From the NCBI GenBank assembly GCA_035578155.1, contig JAPWDM010000007.1, forward strand, positions 27,750,413 to 27,814,412: a stretch of DNA of 64,000 nt. Direction: 5' to 3'. The stretch's first letter is position 1. Each line of letters opens with the position of its first letter. The notes below the pieces were generated by a model. It did not search any database. It was given only the letters and a program-made list of their open reading frames with translations, and had not been told where the DNA came from. This document shows positions 1 to 10,054 of the stretch, piece by piece. This DNA comes from Brachynemurus nebulosus (taxonomy: Eukaryota > Arthropoda > Insecta > Neuroptera > Myrmeleontidae). A program made the translations under genes and the position numbers.

Positions 1-326
1 TATATTTTTATTTTTTGTTGAAGTCTTTTTGCTTCAATTTTTCACTTGGCTTCTTAGAATATTAAAATGTAAAAAATGTCAAAAAAATTTTGCATTATGT
101 ACATAAATTTACTCAGGGACGAACCCACTTTTTCAATTGGGAGCCTTTTTAGCCATTATAAGGTCTATCAAACACATCTAAATTTGCAATAAAATTAGTG
201 CAAGGGGAACAACCCCCTGATTTTTCTTATCCAAGTGATGAAATTCCTTTCAACAATGTGGCTCATTTATAACAGCAGTTTTTCTCTAGTAAAAATAAAA
301 AGAACGACCTCGAAAACCTACGATTT
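1..326. other. Filamin intron, left edge, no gene seen
   Basis: AT-rich intronic DNA upstream of the first hAT element. It includes a piece of a dispersed repeat (about 215-320) with the phrases ATGAAATT and AAAAAGAACGACCTCGAAAA, which recur near 1010-1060 and 42150-42175. No exon-like open frame was found. Confidence 0.5.
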
Positions 327-737
327 TAGTGATGAGCAGAAGCAAGACCAAGACTTGGCAGTCCTGGTCTTGTTCTTGCATTAAGAATCTTGGTCTTGGT
401 CTTGCTAGAGCAGTTTGAGTCTTGGTATTGATCTTGGTCTTGCAAAATGCAGTCTTGGTCTTGGTAATGCTAAAAAATCTTGCAATTGTTTCCTTCTAAA
501 TTCAGAATTTTCTCTCTTTATTAATTATACTTTCAAACTATTAAAATAGTTTAGCAAGAGTCTTGCTTTTTTCTTGCTTTTGTCTTGGTCTTGCTCACTT
601 GAGTCTTGGTATTGGTCTTGCAGTCATACTTATAGTCTTGGTCTTGGTCTTGCTCTTGGTATACATAGTCCTGGTCTTGCAAAAAATGCAAGACCAAGAC
701 AAAATTGCAAGACCAAGACTAATTTTGCTCATCACTA
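327..737 (+). mobile_element. hAT-type MITE, CTTGGT family, copy 1
   Basis: The element runs from TAGTGATGAGCA to TGCTCATCACTA, perfect inverted ends that fit the hAT terminal pattern. It is flanked by the 8-bp duplication TACGATTT (319-326 and 738-745), the diagnostic hAT size. The interior is built from variants of CTTGGT/CTTGCA and has no transposase. Hydrophobic Leu/Val/Ile open frames inside it are artefacts of the hexamer. Confidence 0.93.
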
Positions 738-856
738 TACGATTTGCTTCCAGTTTCATCATTTTATCCTTTATTTACGGTTTTTAGGGTACTGAAAATT
801 TTTTTAGCAAAGTTGAGGACATCATCAAATCAAAACTTTTTATTTTTCCCAAATCC

Positions 857-1130
857 AGATTCATGAAAATGATTTGAATTAGAGTGATTGGTTTAATTAA
901 GATAATTTGGGTGTGTACTTTTCAATTTTATTATCAAAGTGACGAAATTTCCCTTATAAATTTAATTAATTCGAAAGAAGTGTTCTTTCTGGCCATCCTA
1001 CTTTTTTTTAATTTTGGTAAAAATAGAAACAGTGGCTTCGAAAACTTACATTTCCCGTCTAATCTCATCGTTATATCATTTTATTTACGCTTTTTAAGAT
1101 ATTCGAAAATTTTCGTCAAGTTAATGACCC
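857..1130. repeat. Dispersed repeat family DR1, fragment
   Basis: It contains the phrases ATTTGAATTAGAGTGATTGG, TAATTTGGGTGTGTACTTTT and a CTTCGAAAAC segment. Similar text recurs near 6225-6600, 18085-18580, 23820-24100, 42050-42370 and 46770-46960, so this is an interspersed repeat. No clear termini or duplications could be fixed. The six copies differ strongly, suggesting an old family of unknown class. An open frame at 884-1246 falls on it and does not look coding. Confidence 0.6.
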
Positions 1131-2436
1131 CCCACAATCACTCCCGTGTATCCGCGCTTGGATTTACTTTACAACAGATTTTCGTACGTGCAAAATCAAC
1201 ACCTTTTTTTACCAAGATTGTATTAATTGATATATGTTATTATTGAAAGACGTGATAATTTTAACAATACCATATAGTAATTTATTATTTGAAAGTAAAA
1301 ACAAGAAACAAAACTTAACAAATTATCACAAATATTTAAATAGAAAATGACATCATAATGATTTTAATATCAATCAATAATATGTGATGAGATGTTGTAC
1401 GGAATCAGGTTAAACATGGTCGGATCACCCAGATAATTAACAGAGTAGGCACATTAAGAAAATCTTTATTTGAAATCTTCAGAACAAATTTGATATAAGG
1501 TCGATTATTGTACATAATTATATAAAGAATAATTACTAATAAAATTTATGAAAGTGAGTGTAGAAAAAATTCGTCAAGTGTGTGTTGGGTACGCATTAAG
1601 TCAGGGTTCCCTAGTGGCTAGAACTTTTTACAGTCTTTAGGATAACAATTACGTAATAATTGAAATATTTCTGGAGTTATATTATGGAAAACGAAAATTT
1701 TATCCATTTTCCAACAGTTCTCTTAAAGATTTTAATTTTGGGTGGAGTTTTTCTAAAATACCGAAACGTACGTCGATGCAAAATTTCATTTACGGAGAGG
1801 AAGGCATTTCCACCCATTTAAATTTCTTTTTGAATTTTTGAAAATTTGGTCGCCTACATCTTCAGAAGTTAGCAACACAACCTAATCTAAATAATTTCAG
1901 TTAAGTATGCTAGAATCTGTATTTTTTTCAAATTTCTTAGATTCATGGATGAAAATTTACAGGGAGTGAGACAAAGAAGCTCAGTATTTCGCAGAGGGGG
2001 CTCACACGATGAGACAGATAGGGTAAAAATTTTCACCTCCAAGAAATTAAGAAAACAATTTTGGAGGTAGTTTAATTGAGATCTGTACTTGTAACGTAAA
2101 AGCTTCTATACCGCAACACTATTTTTAGGTGTGTAATTAAACTGGCTTATAAAAATTGACAAATAAATTAAACATCCATTTTTTTCTTTTAATAAGCATG
2201 AAAGAAAGTTTTTTTTTAATCCAATGAATATGTTTTTAAAAAAATACAGCCCGAAAATGTTTATTTATTAATGTTTTTCTTTTACAAAATGTCGACATCT
2301 ATATCCAAACAAAGAAATATTAATGACACTAGGAGTTGGGAACCGATATACAAACAGACGTGTAATATGAGTAATATGACACAGAGAGTGACATCTAGAC
2401 GTCAAAGTAAGGAACATAGAATGGTTTAAGTATCAG

Positions 2437-2683
2437 ACGTAAATAAAGGATGAAAATACTGTATTCAACAAAAATTGATTAATATATTATACATTTATGT
2501 GTATTTCTTTAATAAAGTAAGGAAACATTAAATGCAAGGTGAATTTAAATTGAAAAATAATCATTCTATTAATAATAATTTAGGTTATCAGAGGTTTCTT
2601 TCAGAAATAACTTCATTACATAATGTATAAATGTCAAAACTGTTCGGACATATGATCGCGTTCCGGTATAGGGGCTTTTACGT
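2437..2683. mobile_element. TA-type MITE (ACGTAAAAGCC ends), degraded copy
   Basis: The right end GGGGCTTTTACGT is followed by TA, and the left end ACGTAAATAAAGG is decayed. The interior (AGGTGAATTTAAATTGAAAA and TCTTTCAGAAATAACTTCAT) matches the intact copy at 24377-24616 base for base over long stretches. The length of about 247 bp agrees with 240 bp there. Class by TA duplication: Tc1/mariner-like, by inference. Confidence 0.7.
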
Positions 2684-2752
2684 TATGTGCAAAATTTAAT
2701 GTCCGTAGGTTCTGAAAGTATGACAAACAGACATGATTACACAAACAATAAG

Positions 2753-2778
2753 GGTTCCGAAGTCTTTTCTTCGGAACC
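2753..2778. repeat. Hairpin GGTTCCGAAG, copy 1
   Basis: A perfect 10-bp stem GGTTCCGAAG/CTTCGGAACC has a 6-nt loop (TCTTTT). The same stem, shortened to 9 bp, occurs at 50117-50142. It is GC-rich against the background, so it is probably part of a dispersed repeat rather than chance. Confidence 0.6.
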
Positions 2779-3509
2779 TTAAAAAGTTTTTAAAAAAAAG
2801 AAATTAAATTATCAGAAATACCAAGAAATGATGACATCTTACCTTGGTTTTTTTCTTTGATTAATAAAAATATTACATTTATTAATTTGTGAAGAAATAG
2901 TAGGCCATTTTTTTTGAAAAGCCACTTCTGTGTTGTTGCTTTAATTAATATATAAATAACTATGGGGGTGATTCATAAATTTTATTGGAGTTAATTAACA
3001 AAATAACATGTAATTTACATATTTTGAGTATTTTAACTAAAATGTAGGACTCCTCACTGTTGACACTTGGTGTCTGTCAAACATTAATGTTCAGGAATTA
3101 ATAAATTTTTTAAAATTTTTTAACTGGTCATTCTCGTCCATTACAACTACTGTTAGAATTCAATCATTGACACACAAATTTTCTATTAATTGACCTTCGA
3201 CGTAAACAGTTAGATGAAAATTTTGCTAGCATGTGAATGGGTTTTTTATCGGCGATATTACAATATAATGGCTTGTTAATAAAACTGATTGTTGTCGTGA
3301 CATCTTTCAGCGAACAGTATTTCGTGTAACCTAAATTTATGTTTTAATAGTAATTCAATTTTGTTTTCAAACATGTTTGATCAGGTGGAAAAAATTGGTA
3401 GTGAATTTTTGTAGTAACAGATCGATTTCCTATATACCTAACAACTACATCCGGTTTTTGATTTAATTGAGTTCGCACTACCGTACAAAAATATGATCAA
3501 ATTTGAATA

Positions 3510-4003
3510 CAGCTGAACGTTTTTTTATGCGGTGGATAGGGCCCAAAAAATAGCTATAAAATTCAAAAATAGCATAAATAGCTATAAAAAGTTTAGTTTG
3601 GTCCAGCTTGTAAAAAAAAGCTTTTTTTATGCGGTGGATCGGGACCGCATAAAAAAAGTTTCATCGAAAATACGTAACTCAAAACGCTCAAAACCTCACG
3701 ATTTTCTTAGAAGTTGCTTTTCTAAACAAAATAAAGCATTAATTTACACGTGGGAACATTTTATTTCATTTTTATAATATTATGAAAATTGTGAAAAATA
3801 CATCTGTAAAAAAAATAAATGATGCAGTAACTTATATTCTTATGCAATGTACTGATTAAATGCTTGAAAACCATTAAAAGTATTTTTATCAAAGAAAGTT
3901 ACTATAGTTAAAGTTTAAGTTTTCTACTTTCCTTGATTTTGATTCACATTATGCCGTTTAATGACCATTTTTTTTAAAAATCGCATAAAAAAAGATTTAG
4001 TTG
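3510..4003. mobile_element. TA-type MITE with CAGCTGAAC ends, copy 1
   Basis: It begins TA-CAGCTGAACGTTTTTTTATGC and ends GCATAAAAAAAGATTTAGTTG-TA. These are inverted ends flanked by the dinucleotide TA. Inside are ATGCGGTGGAT and GACCGCATAAAAAAAGTTT. A second copy at 37195-38678 has better-preserved ends (AAAGTTCAGCTG-TA) and is about 521 bp once its insert is removed, similar to 494 bp here. No coding capacity; a Tc1/mariner-type MITE by inference. Confidence 0.8.
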
Positions 4004-4120
4004 TATTGAGTTATTTCATAGTGCTGTAAAACCCCCTAACTTTAGGTATTGAGCCTAACTTTACCAGACCACGCTCTTGTTAAAAAAAATTAAAATTTCG
4101 TGGCTTTAAATACCTATTCC

Positions 4121-4330
4121 ATGATACAATAACTTATATTCTTATGCAACGTATTGATTAAATGCTTAGAAACAGTCAATAAGTTATTTTATCAAAGAAA
4201 ATTATTATAGTCAATGTTTCAGTTTCTTAGTTTCTTTTGCTTTTTATTTACACTATGCACTTTAATCGGTATTTTTTTAAAAATCGCACGAAAAAAGACC
4301 ATATTAGAAAAATTTCAGGTGTTTTATATT
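4121..4330. repeat. Partial duplicate of the preceding MITE interior
   Basis: The text AATAACTTATATTCTTATGC through TTATCAAAGAAAATTATTAT repeats the segment starting near 3825 inside the MITE at 3510-4003. It ends in a similar AAAATCGCACGAAAAAAGACC. Either a second truncated insertion or a local duplication. It runs directly into the palindrome at 4374. Confidence 0.6.
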
Positions 4331-4373
4331 TTTCTGAAAAAAGAAAATATATTGTTCAACATATACAAAAAAA

Positions 4374-4641
4374 CACGAAGAATTTTTTCAACCTTCTCCC
4401 AAATTGCGTGGACTAGCTTTATAGAAGGATGGACATAATGAAACCAATATCTTCTATTTCATAGCTTTTCTTTATTAAAATTGCCAAAATATTTTCGATA
4501 TGTTTAATTAAACATATCGAAAATATTTTGGCAATTTTAATAAAGAAAAGCTATGAAATAGAAGATATTGGTTTCATTATGTCCATCCTTCTATAAAGCT
4601 AGTCCACGCAATTTGGGAGAAGGTTGAAAAAATTCTTCGTG
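4374..4641. repeat. Perfect spacerless palindrome, 134-bp arms
   Basis: Each base from 4374 (CACGAAGAATTTTTTC) to 4507 is the reverse complement of 4508-4641. The centre is TTTAATTAAA and no mismatch was found by reading both arms. There is no loop. The arms do not contain transposon-like ends. Open frames on the two strands here are mirror images of each other. Confidence 0.97.
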
Positions 4642-4726
4642 AAATTTATATATCCCAAAAAAAATATTGTTGTAATATACAAAAAAATATTTTCGTATTT
4701 CAAGTAACTTTTTTCTATGTATACAC

Positions 4727-5189
4727 TAGTGATGTCGAGTCGAGATGCAGTTAGTTGATTAATCGACTTAAGTTGTTTTTCCGACAAAATTAGTCATTAG
4801 TCGAAAATATCGAGCATAGAATAGTCGATTAATCGAATAAAATTTTTATTCGAATTCATGAATAGGGTAACCTATGTAACTCTTTTAAAAACAATGTTTT
4901 AAATTTAATTATTGACTTTTATTTTTATTTAAAAAAAAAATACTGATTACAATGTATTATTCACATAAAAGTAAAAAATCATGCAAACAGATAATTTTTA
5001 GTTTTCATTTTTTCGACTCTTATAAATAATGCAGAAAAATTATTAAATTAGTCGTTTTTAGTCATTTAAAAAAAATATTAGTCATTTTAGTCATTTAGTC
5101 AACAGTAAAATAGTCGATTGAAAAGTGATTAAAAGTAAACAAAATTAGTCGACTAAACCGATTAATCGATTAATTATCCGATATCGCTA
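4727..5189. mobile_element. hAT-type MITE with TAGTCGATTAATCG interior
   Basis: It starts TAGTGATGTCGAG and ends CCGATATCGCTA (inverted, 2-3 mismatches). An exact 8-bp duplication GTATACAC flanks it at 4719-4726 and 5190-5197. The interior is made largely of variants of TAGTCGATTAATCGA and TTAGTCATTTAGTC. 463 bp, no coding frame of substance. The TSD length and the TAGTG start support hAT. Confidence 0.9.
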
Positions 5190-5197
5190 GTATACAC

Positions 5198-5704
5198 CTA
5201 ACTTTCGTAACGGTACTGTACAAAGATTATTTTGAATTGTGTAATGTTTTTTCCTCGTTGTAAAGTTATTGCATTTTAACGGAAATACGCGGTTAAATTT
5301 TTTCCCTCTTTTCATTCTATTTTTTAGCATTATCTGTTCGCAAATCAAACAGAACGTTCTTTATTTTAATTAAATAAACATTTTCGAATTAATTACAATT
5401 TAATTAAAAATTAGTGGATACTCACAAAAATTCTAGTACTCATTAATTGAAAATAAATGCGTGGTGAATTTGTTACGTTTGTTTTGTGTAATTTGAGCAA
5501 GCGGTAAAGGTCAGTTCACATCTGATGTTTTAAAAACTGTTACAAAATATATGCAGCAGTAGGTACATGATAATACAAAATATTTGAGTATCGTTGTAAC
5601 GAATGCAGTTATAACGTTATTTTGTGTATTTTTTTTTACGAAATTTATTTTGAGAATGAAAAATTGTGTGAGAAACGCCTCTAGTATCACGCTCGCTCAT
5701 ATTG
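5198..5704. other. Intronic DNA, nothing recognised
   Basis: AT-rich stretch between two hAT elements. Only short frames and TTAATT-rich runs are present. No splice-bounded open frame, repeat boundary or RNA gene was recognised. Confidence 0.4.
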
Positions 5705-5712
5705 TTTTGCAG

Positions 5713-6113
5713 TAATGATGAGCAAATGCAAGACCAAGACCAAGGCTTGGCAGTCTTGGTCTTGTTCTTGCATTAAGAATCTTGGTCTTGGTCTTGCTAG
5801 AGCAGTTTGAGTCTTGGTCTTGGTGTTGGTATTGCTAAAGAAGCTTGCACTTTCTTGCATTTTTTTATTCGCGAATTTTTTCCTTCTAAAATCAGAATTT
5901 TCTCTCTTTACGGTATTAATAATACTTTTAAACTATTTAAATAATTTAGCAAGAGTCTTGCTTTTTTCTTGCTATTGTCTTGGTCTTGCTCACTTGAGTC
6001 TTGGTATTGGTCTTGCAGCCATACTTATAGTTTTGGTCTTGCTCTTGGTATACATAGTCTTGGTCTTGGTCTTGCAAAAAATGCAAGACCAAGACTAATT
6101 TTGCTCATCACTA
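5713..6113 (+). mobile_element. hAT-type MITE, CTTGGT family, copy 2
   Basis: The left end is TAATGATGAGCAAATG (one change) and the right end TGCTCATCACTA. It is flanked by TTTTGCAG (5705-5712) and TTTTCCAG (6114-6121), an 8-bp duplication with one substitution. Same orientation as copy 1, and the same interior order: GAAC-free CTTGGT array, a central AT-rich part near TTTTTCCTTCTAAAATCAGA, then a second array. Confidence 0.92.
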
Positions 6114-6224
6114 TTTTCCAGTCTAATTTTGGTAAAAAAAAATGAAAAGAAAAACTTCAGTAATATTATATACTTAATTTACTCCTAACATCATTTAGAA
6201 TTTTATGATTTTTAACGTATTGAG

Positions 6225-6600
6225 AAATCAGACTTTATGGAAGTGATTTAAATTAGGGTGAAAGTAAGGGAATTTGTGTATCAACTAAAACGAATTTGGC
6301 CATTTTTACTGAAAAATTTTTAGTAAATTTGATGACGTTGAAGTAACTAGTGATAACTTGAAGTAATTTGAATTAGGATGATTGGTTGAATTAGGGTAAT
6401 TTGTGTGTGATCTTTTCATTTTTGCTATCAGAATGACCAAATTCATTTTAGAAATGCGACTAATTCGACAGAAGTTCTTTTTCTAGTGAATATTCATGCG
6501 CAATTTTACAAAGATGAAAAGAACGACTTCTAACGAAAGAACTAGGGTATTTGATTGGTTGAACTGATTTGAGTGTCAACTTTTCATTTTTGTTCTAAAG
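6225..6600. repeat. Dispersed repeat family DR1, fragment
   Basis: It contains ATTTGAATTAGGATGATTGG, GAATTAGGGTAATTTGTGTG and CTTTTCATTTTTGCTATCAG. Sub-units are repeated within the fragment (near 6245, 6375 and 6545), so it may be two or three tandem or nested pieces. It ends where a TTAA-type MITE begins at 6620. Confidence 0.6.
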
Positions 6601-6619
6601 AAAACGAAATTCATATTAA

Positions 6620-7131
6620 CGTAGTTGCTTTGAGATAGTCAAGTACAAAAGTATATCTCAAAAAAATTTTTTTTCTATAAAAAATTAAATAATGTATTAA
6701 TATTCTTCAGTGATTATATTTGTATACCACTTGCTTTTTTTAATTTTCGCGCGCTTATGTTGTAGCAATATAAAAACACTGTTGAAAAAGCGTTAAAAAA
6801 ACGTTGTAAAATGATGTTTATAAATTATATTTAAAAAACGGCGTAGTGAATAATTTTTATTTCTTATTAAATATGGTTTTTGTAACTTTGTATTTTATAA
6901 CATTAAATTTTTATCAAATTCCTTTGACACGTTTTCATTTTATTATAAAAAAAAAAGTTTTCCCATAAGAGCCCGTATTAAAATTATAAAACTTTGAAAT
7001 CGTTTTTCTTAAAATTGGGATGGTTAATTTTTTTTTCGGTAAGGGTTCGTATTCTTGATATTGAATTAAATAAATATCTAGAGAAGTTTCGTTAAAATCT
7101 TTTGAAAAAATCGTTTTATCGATCAACTACC
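6620..7131. mobile_element. TTAA-type MITE (GTAGTTG ends), copy 1
   Basis: The element is bounded by TTAA at 6616-6619 and 7132-7135. The ends CGTAGTTGCTTTGA and ATCAACTACC are inverted at GTAGTTG. The interior phrase TTCGCGCGCTTATGTTGTAG recurs in copies at 24269-25830 (broken by two insertions) and 28814-29310. 512 bp, no transposase. The TTAA target suggests piggyBac mobilisation. Confidence 0.85.
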
Positions 7132-7135
7132 TTAA

Positions 7136-7613
7136 ATACGAGTCCTGGAAATTGCTGTTTGTAAATTTCATGTGATCAGTTGATCTAAATGTTGTTTGAA
7201 ACATAATTTTTTGTATCACAGTGTACACATATTCAACCATGCATCATTTTTTAAATGATTAAAAAACCCATTAATATTTATGTGGTGTGTTAAAAAATTT
7301 TTATGAACATTAATGTCCATTTAAACTTTTTTTTAAAATAAAGTTCACTTTTAGCCACAATGTATTTAATTGTTAAATTTTGTTCCAATGTCACCCGAAT
7401 AGGAAATTATCAAGTGTCACGGTGTGTGCAAAAAGCGAGAAAGAAATTCTCCTGTTATCTGCAAAAATTATGATTGTAAAATGAATGCACCGTGGCTGAA
7501 AAAAAAAACGTGTGCTGCACACATACATCGAACCAGCACTAGGCAGCATTCTTATTCCCCCTTTACATCCCCCGCCCCACTGCCCGTGCGCCCGTGCAGT
7601 GGACTGTACAAAG
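7136..7613. other. Intronic DNA with a GC-richer patch, no gene called
   Basis: Most is AT-rich. From about 7470 to 7605 the GC content rises (CCCCGCCCCACTGCCCGTGC). A 69-codon open frame crosses it at 7424-7633, but it runs into the transposon at 7614 and shows no domain. No promoter elements or splice structure could be assigned. Confidence 0.4.
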
Positions 7614-8604
7614 TAGAGATGGCTAGTGAGTGAGTTGATTCAATTCACTGAGTTGAATCACTCAACTGACTGACTGAATTGAATCAGTCAAAAAGAATTG
7701 AATCGACTCTTTCAACTCGTGAGTTGAAAGAGTATAATAGGTATATGTCATACACGTCATACACTCACTCACTTACGAGGGTATGAATGACATATACGAT
7801 TCTATTCAATTTTCAATCTCTGTTTCAGTTTACTTATGATAATAGACAGAGCAACAGAGACTTGTGTCACAAACATCTGTTTTTTTACAACTGTGTATAT
7901 AACATAACGTGTATATATCGTTTATACTAATAATACTATGGTATAGTAGGTATAAATTTTTCTTTTTTTTTACTATCCTTTATTTTTTAAAATGCATAAA
8001 ACAAATTTTAAATCAAATTTAGTCCAAATGTCTAATAAACTAATAAAAGAATCTAAATAAAAAATATACCCAATTTTAAGTACACTATAAGTGCTATAAT
8101 ATAAGTATGGATATTAAAAAAATTCAAAGAAAAACTATTTGAATTTTATTTTACAATATTTTCAAAAATTTAAAATAAAATTTGCCCGTTTATTGTCAGA
8201 TTATTATGTCTCCAAAAATCAATTTTTCTTCAAAACAGCAATGAGTGGATATCTTCCTACATAAAATTATTGTAGATTTTCACAGTCAATATTTTTCATT
8301 GTTATGTCTTTTCAACCGTGTATTTTTAATGCTGTATTAAATTTTTAATTTGTTGTGTCGATTACATGCATTAATATTAAGTACATAATTATATTAATTT
8401 TATTCGGATATAATAATTGTATCCAAACCACTCGTTCACTTGAGTGAGTGTTTAACATGTAACTATATGAGTGATTCAATTCATAAAAACGAGTGAACGA
8501 ATTGTGTCAAGTGAGTGAATGATTCAATTCATTGAATCGACTCACCACAGTGAGCGGATTCAAAAGATTCAACACACTAAAAAGAGTGATTATTCCCATA
8601 ACTA
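7614..8604. mobile_element. hAT-type element with TTGAATC/GAGTGA interior
   Basis: The ends are TAGAGATGGCTAGTGAG and, inverted, TAGTTATGGGAATAATC. The flanks GTACAAAG (7606-7613) and GTACAACG (8605-8612) form an 8-bp duplication with one change. Both subterminal regions are built of GAATTGAATC and GAGTGAGTG variants that can pair with each other. 991 bp with no open transposase frame. Confidence 0.82.
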
Positions 8605-8612
8605 GTACAACG

Positions 8613-8932
8613 TATACTAACGAATACTTAAACCGTGTTTACGTTTTAATGTTCAGTAATTTGCATTAATAAGTTAACAGACAACATTTTTTTTAGGTAA
8701 TTTAAAACACGAGAAAAAATTGAACGGAATTTATTTTCTGTTAAAAATGACCCTTTCTGTAGTATACAGGTTGTCTGTAAAAGGAGTATACGCGTTTTAG
8801 AAACATTTTAATTACCTTAAAAGTGGAAATTAACTTCGATTTCATTTTAAACGTTCACGCGACGCATTATTATAAGCTCAATGAGAAGTATGTAAGTGTA
8901 ATAATTGTACAGAACCTTGCATAGAACAATAA
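8613..8932. other. Intronic DNA, nothing recognised
   Basis: AT-rich spacer between a hAT element and the 147-bp tandem array. No gene or clear repeat border seen. Confidence 0.4.
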
Positions 8933-9400
8933 TTTTTGCGTAATGCATGCACATGCTCAAAATGGTTTTTCTATTTTCCCGTGGGAATGAGACATTTTCT
9001 CGTAATAAAATGTATCCTAAGTGTTGACGCAGATAATAAGCTATCGCCACACCAAATTTCATCAAAATTCGTTCAATAGTTTTTGCGTAATGTGTGCACA
9101 TGCTAAAAATAGTTTTTCTATTTTCCCGTGGGAATGAGACATTTTCCTGGAGTAAAGGGTATCTTGGATGTTGACCCGGGCAATAACTTATCACCATACC
9201 AAATTTCAACAAAATCCATCTAGTAGTTTTTGCGTAATGCGTGCACATGCTCAGAATGGTTTTTCTGTTTTCCCGTGGGAATGAGAAATTTTCCCGGAAT
9301 AAAAAGTATCCTAGATGTTGACCCAAGTAATAAGTTATAATCATACCAAATTTCATTAAAATCCGTCCAATAGTTTTTACGTGATATGTGAACAGACAGA
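8933..9400 (+). repeat. Tandem array, exact 147-bp period, three units plus a part
   Basis: The phrase TTTTTGCGTAATG starts at 8933, 9080 and 9227, with a diverged TTTTTACGTGATATG at 9374. All steps are 147 bp. Each unit contains TTTTCCCGTGGGAATGAGA and CCAAATTTCA. Such text (CCCGTGGGAA, CCAAATTTCATCAAAATCCG, AGTAGTTTTTGCGT) is typical of the 3' tails of insect non-LTR retrotransposons and derived SINEs. The last unit leads into GTGAACAGACAGATAGAAA, the usual tail end. A 169-codon minus-strand frame is simply the array read in a period divisible by 3. Confidence 0.85.
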
Positions 9401-9895
9401 TAGAAATTTCAAAAATCGCTGTTTTGATATCTACATCGATAACTATTTACTCAAAAAATATTCCATGTACAGAAATGGTCTCGTTACAGTTTTATTATAT
9501 GTATAGATTATTGAAAAAAACTATTCTTAGAAAATGATTGCCTTATTACGATCTGAAGACCCCAGTTTTTTCTTGTAGCTTTGAAACACTCGTTATCATT
9601 TCCACAAAGCTTAATTTGAGAGCACCAATTTCTCAAGCTTACAAAATCTTTTAGTGCCAAAAATATTCGTAAATAAAACAGCTGAGTAATGAAACTGGAA
9701 ACGAATTTTGGTTTTCCAAGTTTTTTTTATTCATTTTTTATCGATATAGCCATCTTCTGTATTTGGGTTTTGGGTCACATAGTAAAATATTATGATTTTC
9801 GACCAACTGAAGCTTTATGTATGAATGATTTCTACATGAAACTATACCTATGATAGAAGCTTTCTGTTAAGCCGAATATTTTTAACCCTAGAATC
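9401..9895. other. Intronic DNA, nothing recognised
   Basis: AT-rich text with no exon-like frame. It follows the retrotransposon-like tail and precedes a small TTAA element. No splice-bounded frame or known repeat border. Confidence 0.4.
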
Positions 9896-10034
9896 GACAC
9901 CTGAGGTTTAATACACAGATCCGTTGTACATTTTAGACAAATATAGTTTCACAGAAATCTAAAAAAAAGTTTGTATTTGTACTAGAGTAAAAACAACATA
10001 CAGACCTGTTAAGCCTCAGGTGTCGTTTCTAGGA
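9896..10034. mobile_element. Short TTAA-type MITE (CCCTAGAATCG ends)
   Basis: Bounded by TTAA at 9892-9895 and 10035-10038. The left end is CCCTAGAATCGACACCTGAG. The inverted right end is TCCTAGAAACGACACCTGAG, 18 of 20 matching. The CCCTAGAA start resembles the canonical piggyBac terminus. Only 139 bp, and it abuts the hAT element that starts at 10055. Confidence 0.88.
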
Positions 10035-10054
10035 TTAAGGAATGAATCTGTAAT

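Larger units (their letters stand above)
1131..3509. other. Intronic DNA with repeat debris, no gene seen
   Basis: AT-rich stretch. Around 1565-1640 it holds a fragment (TCGTCAAGTGTGTGTTGGG) that recurs near 34745 and 35450 and, inverted, near 27470-27530 and 50390-50470. At 2437-2683 it holds a TA-type MITE and at 2753-2778 a 10-bp-stem hairpin, listed separately. Elsewhere only homopolymer runs and short frames were seen. Confidence 0.4.

Noticed and set aside
563..787. Hydrophobic Leu/Val open frame resembling a membrane protein
   Set aside because: It is the CTTGGT hexamer array of a hAT MITE read in frame. The same holds at 5814-6098 and on the minus strand at 63298-63732.
8847..9356. 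169-codon minus-strand frame with three internal repeats
   Set aside because: The 147-bp period is divisible by 3, so an open unit stays open. The text is a retroelement tail, not a protein.
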